Shown: positions 44,464 to 53,408, counted from the first letter of the stretch. The stretch: 64,000 nt of DNA from Roseiarcus sp963770275 (GCA_963770275.1 CAVYPD010000002.1:124001-188000); one strand, 5' to 3'. Notes: generated by a model not told the origin, from the sequence alone. Numbers and translations are program-made.

Positions 44464-46371
44464 CTACCCCAGCGCCCTTTCCATCACGCGCCTGAGCCGC
44501 GCGCCGAAGGCCGCCGGGTCCTCGACGCTCGCGCCTTCCATGAGCCGCGCCTCATCGAGCACGAGCCAGGCTGCATCCTCGATCAGCGGCTTGTCCGCGC
44601 CCGCCTTGAAGCGCCCGGCGAGCGCCAGGGTCAGAGGGTGAGTGGGGTTGAGCTCGAGAATCGGCTTCGCGCGGTCGCCGAGCCGCCCGTGCGCGGCGAG
44701 CATCTTTTCGAGCTGCCGGTCGGGACCAAAATCGGGCGCGATCAGACAGGCGACGCTGTCGGTCAGGCGATCCGATGCGCGAACCTCGGCGACCTCGTCC
44801 CCGAGCGTCTGCTTGAAGAAGGCGAACAGCGTCGCGACTTCGCCGGACGCTTCGGCGGGAGCATTCGCCCCCTCGGCGAGGGCGATCGACTTGATGTCGG
44901 CCGCGCCCTGGCTCACCGACTTGAACGGCTTGCCGTCGAATCCCGCAGCCGTCGAGACCCAGAACGCGTCCACGGGATCCGCGAGAAGCAGCACTTCGAC
45001 GCCTCGCGCTTTGAACCCCTCGAGCTGGGGGCTCGTCGCCAGACGCTTGGCGTCATCGCCGGTGAGATAATAGATCGCCGTCTGGTTCTCGCGCAGCGAG
45101 GCGACATATTGCGCGAGCGTCCGGTCACCCGCCGGGTTGGTCGTGGTGACGAAGCGGGCGATCTTGAAAACGCCGTCGCGGCGTTCCGGATCCTCGTACA
45201 GGCCTTCCTTGATGACCGAGCCGAAATGCTCCCAGACCTTGGCGAATTTTTCTGGCTCGGCCTCGGCGAGCTTGCCGAGTTCCTGCACCACGCGGTTGGT
45301 TACGCCCTTGCGGATCGCCGCGAATACGTCGCTCTTCTGGATCAGTTCGCGCGAGACATTGAGCGGCAGATCGGCGCTGTCGACCACCAGGCGCACGAAA
45401 CGCAGCCAGCCGGGAAGGATGTCGGCGTCCTCGGTGATAAGGACCCGCCGTACATAAAGCTTGTTGCGCCCCTTTCGCGCCGGATCGAACAGGTCGAACG
45501 GGCGCGAGCCTGGAATGAAGGCCAGCACCGTATATTCGTGCCGGCCCTCGGCGCGCCAATGCAGCGTCAGCGCCGGCTCGTCGAACTGGCCGGAAAGCCC
45601 GCGGTAGAATTCGGTATATTGCTCCTCGGTCACCTCGGATTTGGGCTTGGTCCAGATCGCCGCGCCGTCGGCGATGCGACGCTTCTCGGCGCCGAGTTTC
45701 TCGATGAGATCGATCGGCACCGCGACCGCGCCGGAATGGTCGCGGATGATCCGCTCGAGCGTCCGCGGCTGGAGGAATTCCGGTGAGGCGTCGTTCAGAT
45801 GAAGGGTGACGCTGGTTCCGCGCCTCGGCGCGGATTCGAGCGGGAGCGGCGCGATCGTGAAAGCGCCTTGGCCGTCCGACGTCCAGCGCCAGGCCTCGTT
45901 CGTCCCTGCCCGGTGCGTATCGACCGTGACTTCGTCCGCGACCATGAACGACGAATAGAAGCCGATGCCGAATTGCCCGATGAGCGAGGAGGCTTCCTTG
46001 CTGGCGTCTTCCGCCGCAAGCTTGTCCAGGAAGGCCTTGGTGCCCGAGCGGGCGATCGTGCCAAGCCCTTGGGTCAAGTCTTCGCGGGTCATGCCGACGC
46101 CGTTGTCCGAGAAGGTCAGCGTCTTGGCGTCGGGATTGATGGTGATCTCGATCGCGAACGGGGCGCCGTCCTCGATCAATTCAGGCTTGGCGATTGATTC
46201 GTAGCGCAGCTTCTCGCAGGCGTCGGCCGCATTGGAGACGAGCTCGCGGACGAAAATCTCCCGGTCGGAATAGACCGAATGGACCATGAGATGCAGCAGG
46301 CGCGAAACGTCGGCCTCGAAGCTCTGCGTGCTGGCGGCTTCGCTGGTCGGGGTCTGGGCGTCGGCGGTCAA
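44464..46371 (-). CDS. htpG: Molecular chaperone HtpG (Hsp90)
   Basis: 635 residues, normal for bacterial Hsp90. The N-terminal ATP-binding domain has REIFVRELVSNAADACEKLR, LTFSDNGVGMTREDL and GQFGIGFYSSFMVADEV; the middle domain has LYVRRVLITEDADILPGWLR and VVDSADLPLNVSRELIQ. It folds and stabilises client proteins in the cytoplasm. The start is a TTG preceded by AGGG. Upstream to 46654 no gene is visible on this strand. Confidence 0.97.
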   Translation of the reverse strand: MTADAQTPTSEAASTQSFEADVSRLLHLMVHSVYSDREIFVRELVSNAADACEKLRYESIAKPELIEDGAPFAIEITINPDAKTLTFSDNGVGMTREDLTQGLGTIARSGTKAFLDKLAAEDASKEASSLIGQFGIGFYSSFMVADEVTVDTHRAGTNEAWRWTSDGQGAFTIAPLPLESAPRRGTSVTLHLNDASPEFLQPRTLERIIRDHSGAVAVPIDLIEKLGAEKRRIADGAAIWTKPKSEVTEEQYTEFYRGLSGQFDEPALTLHWRAEGRHEYTVLAFIPGSRPFDLFDPARKGRNKLYVRRVLITEDADILPGWLRFVRLVVDSADLPLNVSRELIQKSDVFAAIRKGVTNRVVQELGKLAEAEPEKFAKVWEHFGSVIKEGLYEDPERRDGVFKIARFVTTTNPAGDRTLAQYVASLRENQTAIYYLTGDDAKRLATSPQLEGFKARGVEVLLLADPVDAFWVSTAAGFDGKPFKSVSQGAADIKSIALAEGANAPAEASGEVATLFAFFKQTLGDEVAEVRASDRLTDSVACLIAPDFGPDRQLEKMLAAHGRLGDRAKPILELNPTHPLTLALAGRFKAGADKPLIEDAAWLVLDEARLMEGASVEDPAAFGARLRRVMERALG

Positions 46372-46654
46372 GTGAACCCTCTCGAAGAACGTTGGACGTG
46401 AAAATCCGGCCGAAACGGCGCGGCGCAGCCGATATCGGGGCGCGGACGCGTCGATGCAAGCCCGAAATCAGGCTCTTATGGGCGGAAGCGTTAAGGCTAG
46501 GGCGGTCAGGCCGCCATCTGGCGCGTCAGCCGGTGGTGTCAGGCGCAGGCGCGCAGCAAGGAGGCCGGTGCTTCAACCTAGCGCGGCCGGCCCGCGCTGC
46601 AGGGGTAGGCGGCAGCTACCGTACGGGTCGTCGATTTGAGACGAGAACCAAGAA

Positions 46655-46777
46655 TTAGGGCCTCATCCGAATTTGCTCGCCATAAGTTGCGATAAAGCCA
46701 GCCACGAACAAGATGAGCGTAAACCCGAGAAAAATGTCCGCGCTATCCAATAGAGGGGACAGATATGTGCCAGTCAT
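46655..46777 (-). CDS. Candidate 40-residue single-pass membrane protein
   Basis: A short frame with an excellent ribosome-binding site (GGGAGG, 7 nt before the ATG). The product, opening MTGTYLSPLLDSADIFLGFT, has one hydrophobic helix (FLGFTLILFVAGFIATY) and a short basic tail that would lie in the cytoplasm. Such products are usually missed by annotation. It lies between htpG and the MetX-like gene in a gap with no other candidate. I recognise no family; conservation in relatives would settle it. Confidence 0.5.
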   Translation of the reverse strand: MTGTYLSPLLDSADIFLGFTLILFVAGFIATYGEQIRMRP

Positions 46778-47059
46778 TTGACGGCCTCCCGGAGATAATA
46801 TTCATCAGCTCCACGTAATACGCACGATATTGGATAATGTTCCCGACATAAACGATTCAGTGAATTTAAAGCTGGCCCTGCCGCCTTCGACGAGCGTTGG
46901 TCGCGAACCCCCGCCTTCGAGGAGGCTAGCGCGTCGGCGTCGATAAGCGCCAGGTTTGCCTGCTCGGAGCGCAGCCTCGAGCAACCCGATCGAGCGCGTG
47001 ACAAATTGGACTCCGGAGCGCGATAGTCCGCCCTCACATCGCAACGTTCGGAGGCGACT

Positions 47060-48070
47060 TTGGAATGGGCCACGCAAACAGGTCGGCACGCCTTGGGGAC
47101 GCTGTCGTTGCAATCCGGCGAAAGCCTGCCCGGAGCGGAGCTGAGCTGGAAGACCTATGGGACCCTCGCTCCGGCGCGGGATAACGTCATCGTTTATCCG
47201 ACCAGCTATTCAGCGCACCACACGGATCTCGAGCAGCTGATCGGACCTGAGGGCGTGTTGGATCCGACGCGATGGTTCATCGTGATTCCGAACATGTTCG
47301 CCAACGGACTGTCATCGAGTCCGTCCAACAACGATCGATTTCCTTCACTGGTGACGACGGCCGACAATGTTCGCGCGCAACAACGTTTTCTGCGCGAAGC
47401 TTTTGACGTCGACCGGGTCGCTTGCGTTTATGGCTTCTCGATGGGGGCGCAGCAGGCCTACCACTGGGCGGCTCTTTTTCCGGAACAAGTCGAGCGAGCC
47501 ATCGTCGTCTGCGGCAGCGCGCGCACGTCGGTTCACAACCAGGTCTTTTTGCGGTCGCTACTGGCGACGCTGGAGGCGGCCCCTGAGCATATTGGCAAAG
47601 GTCGTTTCTCCACGACCCCGACGAAAGCTCTGCGCGCCTTTGCGCGGATCTATGCGGGCTGGGCGATGAGCCAGGATTGGTATCGCGCCAACCTTCACCT
47701 GACGGGCGCCGGCGCCGCCAATCTCGACGATTTCCTCGACAATAAATGGGAGCCAGGCTTCACGCGCCGAAAGGCGGAGGATCTTTATGCCCAGGCCGCC
47801 ACCTGGATCGCTTCCGACATTAGCGCCAACGAACTCTATAAGGGCGATCTCGCACACGCCTTGCAGGCGATCCGAGGGCGCGTGCTTCTGATGCCGGGTG
47901 CGACCGACCTGTATTTTCCTGTCGCGGACAACGCCCTCGAAATGGCTCATCTCGCGCGGGCTGAGTTGCGGCCAATCCCGTCGATCTGGGGACATGTGGC
48001 CGGCTCGCCGTCGCCCGATCGTGAAGATTTTTCCTTTCTTCGCGCCGCTGTTCGCTCCTGGCTCGAATGA
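47060..48070 (+). CDS. Alpha/beta-fold hydrolase, homoserine O-acetyltransferase (MetX)-like
   Basis: 336 residues of the MetX-type alpha/beta-hydrolase group. GAELSWKTYGTLAPARDNVI is the typical N-terminal text, GFSMGAQQAYHWAALFPEQV holds the nucleophile Ser, the acidic residue lies in LLMPGATDLYFP, and the catalytic His in IWGHVAGSP. True MetX has further substrate-binding residues I cannot confirm, so this may be an esterase or acyltransferase of other specificity. The start is a TTG with GGAGG 6 nt upstream. Transcribed alone and convergent with the MBL-fold gene. Confidence 0.82.
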   Translation: MEWATQTGRHALGTLSLQSGESLPGAELSWKTYGTLAPARDNVIVYPTSYSAHHTDLEQLIGPEGVLDPTRWFIVIPNMFANGLSSSPSNNDRFPSLVTTADNVRAQQRFLREAFDVDRVACVYGFSMGAQQAYHWAALFPEQVERAIVVCGSARTSVHNQVFLRSLLATLEAAPEHIGKGRFSTTPTKALRAFARIYAGWAMSQDWYRANLHLTGAGAANLDDFLDNKWEPGFTRRKAEDLYAQAATWIASDISANELYKGDLAHALQAIRGRVLLMPGATDLYFPVADNALEMAHLARAELRPIPSIWGHVAGSPSPDREDFSFLRAAVRSWLE

Positions 48071-48121
48071 CGCTGGGGATTGGACGTCGGACAAATCGCA
48101 CGGCAGCTGGCGCTGCGACCG

Positions 48122-48853
48122 TCAGACCGTCGTCTGGCGCACCCGTCGGTCATAGTCGTCCGCGAGCGCGCGCAAGGCAGCCGCGCCGTCTCCGGAATAG
48201 GAGGGCCCGTGCATGAGGGCGAGCGTGCGGGGGGCAAGCGACGCGAGGCCTCGGATCGTGCTTCCCATGGCCGGATTGAGACTCGAATAGCGGAACAGGT
48301 CCTCCGTTGCGATCGCGGGCCCGACGATATCGTCGGAGGTGAGGGCGGGCCCATCGCCGAGCTGGGTGAAAAGGTCGCCGCAGAGTAGCGTGCCTGTGCT
48401 TTCCTCGTGCAGGACGCCAGCGTCCCATCCGTGCGGGATGTGCGGCGTGTCGATATAGCGGACGCGCTTTCCGCAGCCGAGGTCGACGACTTCCTTATTG
48501 GCCAGAATTCGCGGAGCCCGGTCGGCCATGTCGTTGAGGGAGACGAGGGCGCCGGTCTGCCCATGCATGACCTCAGCGTGCGGGGCGGCGGCGAGCCATT
48601 CGTTCATCGCGCCGCACTCGTCGGCCTCGTAGTGGCCAAAGCAGATCCACCTCAGCTTCTGGACCGAAAGGACCTTCTCTGCAGCCGCGAGAACTACGGG
48701 AAACATGCGCCTGAGCCCGGTGTGGAAGAGCAGGGGCTCATCGCCGAGGACGAGGAAATGATTGTAGGTAAAGCCCGCGGGCGGCGCGATGTCCCGGACG
48801 TAGGCCGAGATGCGATAAACGCCATCCGCGATCTCGTCGACCTTGGCTTCCAT
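48122..48853 (-). CDS. MBL-fold metallo-hydrolase, flavodiiron-like
   Basis: 243 residues of the metallo-beta-lactamase fold. The metal motif reads CFGHYEADECGAMNEWL, of the H-x-E-x-D type found in the di-iron domain of flavodiiron proteins rather than the HxHxDH of beta-lactamases; the usual His after Asp is Glu. Later ligands fit DTPHIPHGWDAGVL, LLCGDLFTQLG and ALMHGPSYSGDG. No flavodoxin domain is attached. Such proteins may reduce oxygen or NO, or be oxygen-sensing domains. Lies beside a TetR regulator on the same strand. Confidence 0.82.
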   Translation of the reverse strand: MEAKVDEIADGVYRISAYVRDIAPPAGFTYNHFLVLGDEPLLFHTGLRRMFPVVLAAAEKVLSVQKLRWICFGHYEADECGAMNEWLAAAPHAEVMHGQTGALVSLNDMADRAPRILANKEVVDLGCGKRVRYIDTPHIPHGWDAGVLHEESTGTLLCGDLFTQLGDGPALTSDDIVGPAIATEDLFRYSSLNPAMGSTIRGLASLAPRTLALMHGPSYSGDGAAALRALADDYDRRVRQTTV

Positions 48854-48996
48854 CTCGCCCTCCCTTTGGTCCGGTCTTCTGGCAGAGCTCCAGGCCAGAC
48901 GTCACGCGTTCTCTACTCGATTTTCGCTGGCCGCGCTTTCGAGTGCTTCACCCTGGCTATCGACGAAGTATGGAATCTACTTTGGAATCCGCGGGT

Positions 48997-49641
48997 TCAT
49001 CGACGCGGCGCTCGCTTCTTCGAAGCCGGCCAGGCGCCGATGGCCGTGTCGACGATCTGATGCAGCTCTCTTCCTTTCGCGCCGCTCGCAGCCTCAACGG
49101 CCATCCCGCGCATCACTGCGACGATGTAGCGCGCCAGCGCCTCGGGGTCGGCGCGCGCAGGCAAATCGCCCTCCGCGAGGGCGCGCTCGAGCCGCTCGCG
49201 GATTGCCTCCCTGAGCCGCGCTCGGCGGTCGCGCGTTTCCCGCCGCACCGGGTCGCTTTCGTCGGAGCCGACGAGTGCTCCATGCACCATCAGACATCCG
49301 GGCGGGTTCGCCGGATTGGCGTGGAAGTTGGCCGCCCCGCGCAACAGCCCTTCGGCGACTTCGCGCGCCGTCGGAAGCCCTAGCGACCCGGAAAGGAATT
49401 CCGCCGTCCCTTCGTCGTAGCGGTCCAGAACCGTGCGGAACAATTGCTCCTTGTTGCCGAAAGCGGCGTAGAGGCTCGGCCGGGTGATGCCGAGAGTCTC
49501 GGTGAGGTCCGAAATCGACGTCCCTTCGTAACCGTTCCGCCAGAACAGCAACATCGCGCTGTCGATGGCCTCGCTCTTGTCGAACTCGCGCGGCCGCCCG
49601 ATCGGGACGAGGCTACTTTCTTCATCCAAGGATCGTGACAT
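48997..49641 (-). CDS. TetR/AcrR-family transcriptional regulator
   Basis: 214 residues. The helix-turn-helix is at about residues 20-65: FDKSEAIDSAMLLFWRNGYE, then GTSISDLTETLGITRPSLYA and FGNKEQLFRTVLDRYDEG. The C-terminal domain (ANPPGCLMVHGALVGSDE, MRGMAVEAASGAKGRELHQI) is of the TetR_C_16-like group of small-molecule sensors. It diverges from a cupin gene across a region holding a perfect 24-bp palindrome, so it probably represses both itself and the cupin gene. Confidence 0.92.
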   Translation of the reverse strand: MSRSLDEESSLVPIGRPREFDKSEAIDSAMLLFWRNGYEGTSISDLTETLGITRPSLYAAFGNKEQLFRTVLDRYDEGTAEFLSGSLGLPTAREVAEGLLRGAANFHANPANPPGCLMVHGALVGSDESDPVRRETRDRRARLREAIRERLERALAEGDLPARADPEALARYIVAVMRGMAVEAASGAKGRELHQIVDTAIGAWPASKKRAPRR

Positions 49642-49644
49642 GAC

Positions 49645-49688
49645 TTGACTCTGGGGGGCGGCAGCTTCTATACCGAGTGGTATAGAAG
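49645..49688 (+). promoter_or_regulatory. Promoter and TetR-type operator between tetR and cupin genes
   Basis: CTTCTATACC (49665-49674) and GGTATAGAAG (49679-49688) are perfect reverse complements 4 nt apart. A plus-strand promoter overlaps: TTGACT (49645-49650), then 18 nt, then TATACC (49669-49674). A repressor bound to the palindrome would cover the -10 region of the cupin gene and lies close to the tetR start at 49641. Confidence 0.75.
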
Positions 49689-49742
49689 TGCAATGCGTAT
49701 CTCTTCGTGTCGGCTCAATTTTGCGTGAGGGAGGGATTCACT

Positions 49743-50126
49743 ATGACCAAGCTCAGCATGGACGGAACGGACCCCGCGACCTGGGATCCCGCTCTCGACG
49801 GGGTTTTGGCGTCGCCGGAGAATCACACGGTTCTCTACGAGGACGAGGCGATCCGGGTCATCTCGGTGAGTATCGCGCCAGGCGCGATCGAAAAGCCGCA
49901 CCACCATTGTTTGCCCGCCGTCTTCGTCGTCGATCGGCTGGTGAGCGTGCACGACTTCAACGGCGCGACCGGAGAGGAGATCCCGCTGCCAATCCCCAGA
50001 GACGCGCCGCTGCCGATCATCGCGAAATTCCTGCCTCAGCCGCTCCACTATGTCGAGAACCGCGACAAGAGGCCGTTTCACGCGACCCGGATCGAGTTCA
50101 AACATGGATTCCCGACGGGATCTTAG
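49743..50126 (+). CDS. Small cupin-type protein
   Basis: 127 residues starting at an ATG with GGGAGGG 7 nt upstream. VISVSIAPGAIEKPHHHCLP contains a cupin-like His cluster (HHH), and the rest (AVFVVDRLVSVHDFNG; FHATRIEFKHGFP) fits a short double-stranded beta-helix. It may bind a metal or serve as an isomerase, but nothing more specific can be said. It is probably induced when the divergent TetR regulator releases the shared operator. Confidence 0.75.
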   Translation: MTKLSMDGTDPATWDPALDGVLASPENHTVLYEDEAIRVISVSIAPGAIEKPHHHCLPAVFVVDRLVSVHDFNGATGEEIPLPIPRDAPLPIIAKFLPQPLHYVENRDKRPFHATRIEFKHGFPTGS

Positions 50127-50243
50127 CCTTTACTTTGACATCCCTCCGGCACGCCTGCCTTGCGCATGTCTTCAATGAGCCGTCCGCGCCGGCGTCAGCA
50201 AAACGCTCGCATGGCGCCCGTGCCGTCTCTGAAGTCGGACGGC

Positions 50244-50363
50244 CTAGGTGAGCTTGACCCATTTCGCGGCCTTGCCGTTCCCTCCGGTCTTGCAAAAGTA
50301 CAGGTCGCCGGCGCTGTCGACGTAAAATTCGTCGGTCAGGCGAGCGCCTGTCGTGGGCGCGCC
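50244..50363 (-). pseudogene. C-terminal fragment of an unknown protein
   Basis: The last residues of one minus-strand frame, TTGARLTDEFYVDSAGDLYF then CKTGGNGKAAKWVKLT, read like the end of a real protein. The text QLDATLDGIQI in a neighbouring frame just upstream may belong to it, and nothing further upstream fits because the sugar dehydrogenase gene begins its end at 50437. It is either a remnant or a short gene damaged by another shift. Confidence 0.3.
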
Positions 50364-50436
50364 CTGGCGATCTGAATGCCGTCCAAAGTCGCATCCAGTT
50401 GTTCGACCGCAGTGGCGTCGGATCGAGAGGGCTGGA

Positions 50437-51765
50437 CTATTGGCCCGCGGAGGTGACGCGCCAGACGGTATTTCCCACGTCATCGGCAATCAGAAGCGCT
50501 CCCGTCTTGTCGAGGGCGAGTCCGACCGGCCGTCCGCGCGCCTTCCCGTCCGCGTCAAGAAAGTCGGTGACGACATCCTCGGCTTTCCCATTGGGATGTC
50601 CGCCGCTGAAGGGGACGAACACGACCCTGTAACCGTTGAACGTGGGGCGATCCCAACTTCCGTGTTCGCCGACAAACGCGCCGCCGCGATATTTCTGCGG
50701 CAGGCTGTCGCCAGTGTCGAAAACGAGGCCAAGCGGCGCCACGTGCGAGCTTAATGCGTAATCGGGCGCGATCGCCTTCTCGACCAGATCCGGGCGCTGC
50801 GGCTGCACACGCGGATCCAGGTGCTGGCCGTAGTAGCTGTAAGGCCATCCGTAGAATGCGCCGTCTTTCACCGAAGTCAGGTAATCGGGGACCAGGTTTG
50901 GGCCGAGTTCGTCGCGCTCGTTGACGACGGTCCAGAGCGCGCCGCTCTCCGGCTCGAAGGTCAGTCCGTTCGGGTTGCGCAGGCCGCTCGCAAAAATGCG
51001 CCACCGCCCGGTCGCGCGTTCGACTTCCCAAATCGCAGCCCGATTTTTCTCCGCCTCGATGCCGTTCTCAGTGATGTTGCTGTTGGAGCCGACGCCGACA
51101 TAAAGCAGCGCGCCGTCCCGGCTGGCCGTCAGGCTCTTGGTCCAGTGGTGATCGATCGGGCCCCCCGGCAGCTCCGTCAGCGTCACGCCTTCGCCAGAGA
51201 TCGTAAGGTCGCCGTCATGGTACGGATAGCGGACGATGGCGTCGGTGTTGGCGACGTAGAGATCGTTACCCACCAAGACCACGCCGAAGGGCGAATGGAG
51301 ATGGTCGAGAAAGACCGATCGCGTGGGAGGCTTACCCCCGGCTGGATCGTAGCGCAGAAGCGTGATGCGGTTGCTCGGTCCGGGGTCGCCGCCTGAGGTC
51401 ACCATCTTTTCGATGAACCGCATGACGATGTCTTTTGGCCGGGTGATCGGCTGCGGCGGGGGCGCCTTCGATTCGACCACCAGCACGTCCCCGTTAGGAA
51501 GGGTGTAGAGCGAGCGCGGGTGCTGAAGGTCGGCAGCGAGGGCCTCGATCTTCAAGCCTGGGGCCACTGTGGGCGTCTCACCGTTTTTCCAGCCAACGAC
51601 CGTCGAGAGATGCATTGGCGGAAACAGATATTGCTGGAGGTCCGGGAGAACCGGATTAGGCCCAATTTGGCTTTGAATGTCGAAAGGCTCGTCGGCATAA
51701 GCCGCAAGCGTCAGCGCTGATGACGCGACGAGGGCCATTGACAAGAGTTTGAGGGCGGATTTCAT
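50437..51765 (-). CDS. PQQ-dependent sugar dehydrogenase (glucose/sorbosone dehydrogenase fold)
   Basis: 442 residues. The signal peptide (LLSMALVASSALTLAAYA) precedes a six-bladed propeller of the GSDH type (PF07995): HPRSLYTLPNGDVLVVESKA, LHSPFGVVLVGNDLYVANTD, HHWTKSLTASRDGALLYVGV, FASGLRNPNGLTFEPESGAL, and GEHGSWDRPTFNGYRVVFVP. These periplasmic enzymes oxidise aldoses or sorbosone with PQQ and Ca. The ATG at 51765 has GGGAG 8 nt upstream and overlaps the stop of the DUF2231 gene. No pqq synthesis genes are in this window. Confidence 0.87.
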   Translation of the reverse strand: MKSALKLLSMALVASSALTLAAYADEPFDIQSQIGPNPVLPDLQQYLFPPMHLSTVVGWKNGETPTVAPGLKIEALAADLQHPRSLYTLPNGDVLVVESKAPPPQPITRPKDIVMRFIEKMVTSGGDPGPSNRITLLRYDPAGGKPPTRSVFLDHLHSPFGVVLVGNDLYVANTDAIVRYPYHDGDLTISGEGVTLTELPGGPIDHHWTKSLTASRDGALLYVGVGSNSNITENGIEAEKNRAAIWEVERATGRWRIFASGLRNPNGLTFEPESGALWTVVNERDELGPNLVPDYLTSVKDGAFYGWPYSYYGQHLDPRVQPQRPDLVEKAIAPDYALSSHVAPLGLVFDTGDSLPQKYRGGAFVGEHGSWDRPTFNGYRVVFVPFSGGHPNGKAEDVVTDFLDADGKARGRPVGLALDKTGALLIADDVGNTVWRVTSAGQ

Positions 51766-52212
51766 TCGGCCACTCCCACCCGATGGCCATAGACCATCGA
51801 GCGCCCCATCCAGGCGGTGAACATGAGGATCAGCACGCATAGGGCGGAAAGCGTGAGGCCCCACGGCACGACAGACGTCCATGCGTCGCGCGAATGAACG
51901 AACATGTTGAGCGTGGCCAGGATGAGCAGCACGACGTTGCCGATCGCGTGCGGCCAAGCCGGCTTTTGAGCCCGGATCGACCGACTGCCGAGAAAATCGA
52001 TCAGTCCGAAAATGGCGGCGAGAAAGCCGAACGATCACGCCGACGGTCACCAGCCACGCGGAAAAATTCGCCCACATCATCTCCGCTGACCACCAGTAAG
52101 TGAGGTCAGTCAGAAGCACACCGATGAAGCAGGCGATCGGAATCGGCACAAGCATCGGGTGGATGGGTTGCCGGAAGATCCGCGCTGTGGAGCGCGGGTT
52201 TGCAAGAGACAA
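51762..52212 (-). pseudogene. DUF2231-type membrane protein, frameshifted
   Basis: The first frame gives ARIFRQPIHPMLVPIPIACF, the DUF2231 opening with its HPML motif, through WLVTVGVI. Skipping one base at 52029-52033 continues with GFLAAIFGLIDFLGSRSIRA, then a helix around NVVLLILATLNMFVHSRDAW and another near LTLSALCVLILMFTAWMGRS, ending at a TGA that overlaps the start of the sugar dehydrogenase gene (ATGA). The joined product has about 149 residues and four helices. DUF2231 proteins often accompany periplasmic redox enzymes, which suits an operon with the dehydrogenase. Confidence 0.75.
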
Positions 52213-52347
52213 CGGATTCTCTCCATAGGCGGCGCCTTGGATGGGGACGTTCTTGAACAGCAGCGAACGACAATGGTTCCCGCGCTGGCCGGTAGACCGT
52301 GCCGTCGCCGATCACTTTGTCTTGAGAACGCCGCCGCCGACGAGGCG

Positions 52348-53328
52348 TTACGCGGACCTTAGCGCAGACCGAACCGAGCCGGGCGGCCGGCCGTTGATCC
52401 GCTTGAAGGCTCGGCTGAAGGCCGCTTGCGAGCCGTAGCCAAGGCGATGAGCCGCGACGTCGATCGGCATACGATCACGACCGATCCACTCGGCAGCGAG
52501 CCGCATGCGGAGCTCGGTCAGGTACCGTAATGGCGTCAAACCGGTGACCGCGAGAAACCGCTCCGCGAAGATCGAACGCGAGCTCCCCATCTCCGCTGCC
52601 AGATCGGCGACCGTCCAGTCCCGCCCCGGGTCGCGGTGGACGGCGGAAATCACGCCGCCGAGGCGGGGGTCGCGCAAAGCCGACACCCAGCCGCTCGCCT
52701 CGCCGCACCCCGACTCGACCCAGGCGCGCACAATGAAAGCAGCCACCACATTGGCGAGATGAGCCAGGATGCCGGCGAAACCCGCACGTTCGCCACAGGT
52801 CTCACGCTCCATGGCTTCGAGGATCGGCAGGATCTCCGGATAGCGCTCCGACAACATGCCGACGAACATGGCCTCGGGCATCAGACCGATGAGCGACCCC
52901 ATCCCGCCCAGGTCGAACTCCATGCAACCGCTGAAGATAAGTACATGGCTCGACGGGCATTCCCCGACCTTGCAGGCCGTCAGCGCGCTGACGCCCTGGC
53001 AGATCGCCGAGGTGGTGAACGCGGTGACGTCCCTGCATCTCAGGTCGGGTTGCGACACGACATCGTGCGTTCCGCCGCGCGGGAGCAGAACCGCGTCCCC
53101 CGTATCCATCTGATGGACTTCGTCGCCTTGACGTAAGTAAACCGGGCCGCGGGCGACGAAGTGGAAGTTCGCGCGGCCTTCCGTGGCCCCGAACCCAAGG
53201 CCGAAGGGTGGCGATAGTTCGATCCGCCGATATTCGACGCCGGTCAGGCGCATTCCGGCCAGAAGTTCATTCAACGGATCTAACGACGGTCTTGCGATCG
53301 TGGAGATTTCGGACGAGCGATCAATCAT
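52348..53328 (-). CDS. AraC-family transcriptional regulator with cupin_6 sensor domain
   Basis: 326 residues. The N-terminal half is a cupin_6-type sensor (FHFVARGPVYLRQGDEVHQM, DTGDAVLLPRGGTHDV). The C-terminal half has two helix-turn-helix units: WTVADLAAEMGSSRSIFAER and AHRLGYGSQAAFSRAFKRIN. A divergent MFS exporter gene begins 80 bases away, and inverted half-sites span the gap, so the regulator probably controls exporter expression in response to a compound bound by the cupin. Confidence 0.92.
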   Translation of the reverse strand: MIDRSSEISTIARPSLDPLNELLAGMRLTGVEYRRIELSPPFGLGFGATEGRANFHFVARGPVYLRQGDEVHQMDTGDAVLLPRGGTHDVVSQPDLRCRDVTAFTTSAICQGVSALTACKVGECPSSHVLIFSGCMEFDLGGMGSLIGLMPEAMFVGMLSERYPEILPILEAMERETCGERAGFAGILAHLANVVAAFIVRAWVESGCGEASGWVSALRDPRLGGVISAVHRDPGRDWTVADLAAEMGSSRSIFAERFLAVTGLTPLRYLTELRMRLAAEWIGRDRMPIDVAAHRLGYGSQAAFSRAFKRINGRPPGSVRSALRSA

Positions 53329-53373
53329 ATCGGAGTTTGTGGCATAGCTCGTCCGAGCCGTCTACCCTAGGGT
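53309..53373. promoter_or_regulatory. Inverted half-sites and palindrome between araC-type and MFS genes
   Basis: TCGGACGAGC (53309-53318) and its exact reverse complement GCTCGTCCGA (53347-53356) straddle the regulator's start codon at 53328. A perfect 10-bp palindrome ACCCTAGGGT lies at 53364-53373, just before the MFS gene. Such spacing suits an AraC dimer contacting two half-sites. Confidence 0.5.
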
Positions 53374-53408
53374 GGGCGGTAAGAACCAGCGACTCGCCAG
53401 GACCTTCG

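Noticed and set aside
44359..45786. 475-residue open frame antisense to htpG
   Set aside because: Low-complexity Arg/Glu-rich text without any motif; htpG covers the region.
46774..47113. Two minus-strand open frames upstream of the MetX-like gene
   Set aside because: No ribosome-binding site, unlikely composition, and overlap with the start region of the MetX-like gene.
47060..48070. Naming this gene metX outright
   Set aside because: It has the alpha/beta-hydrolase motifs of the MetX group, but acetyl-CoA- and homoserine-specific residues cannot be confirmed and no methionine genes are nearby.
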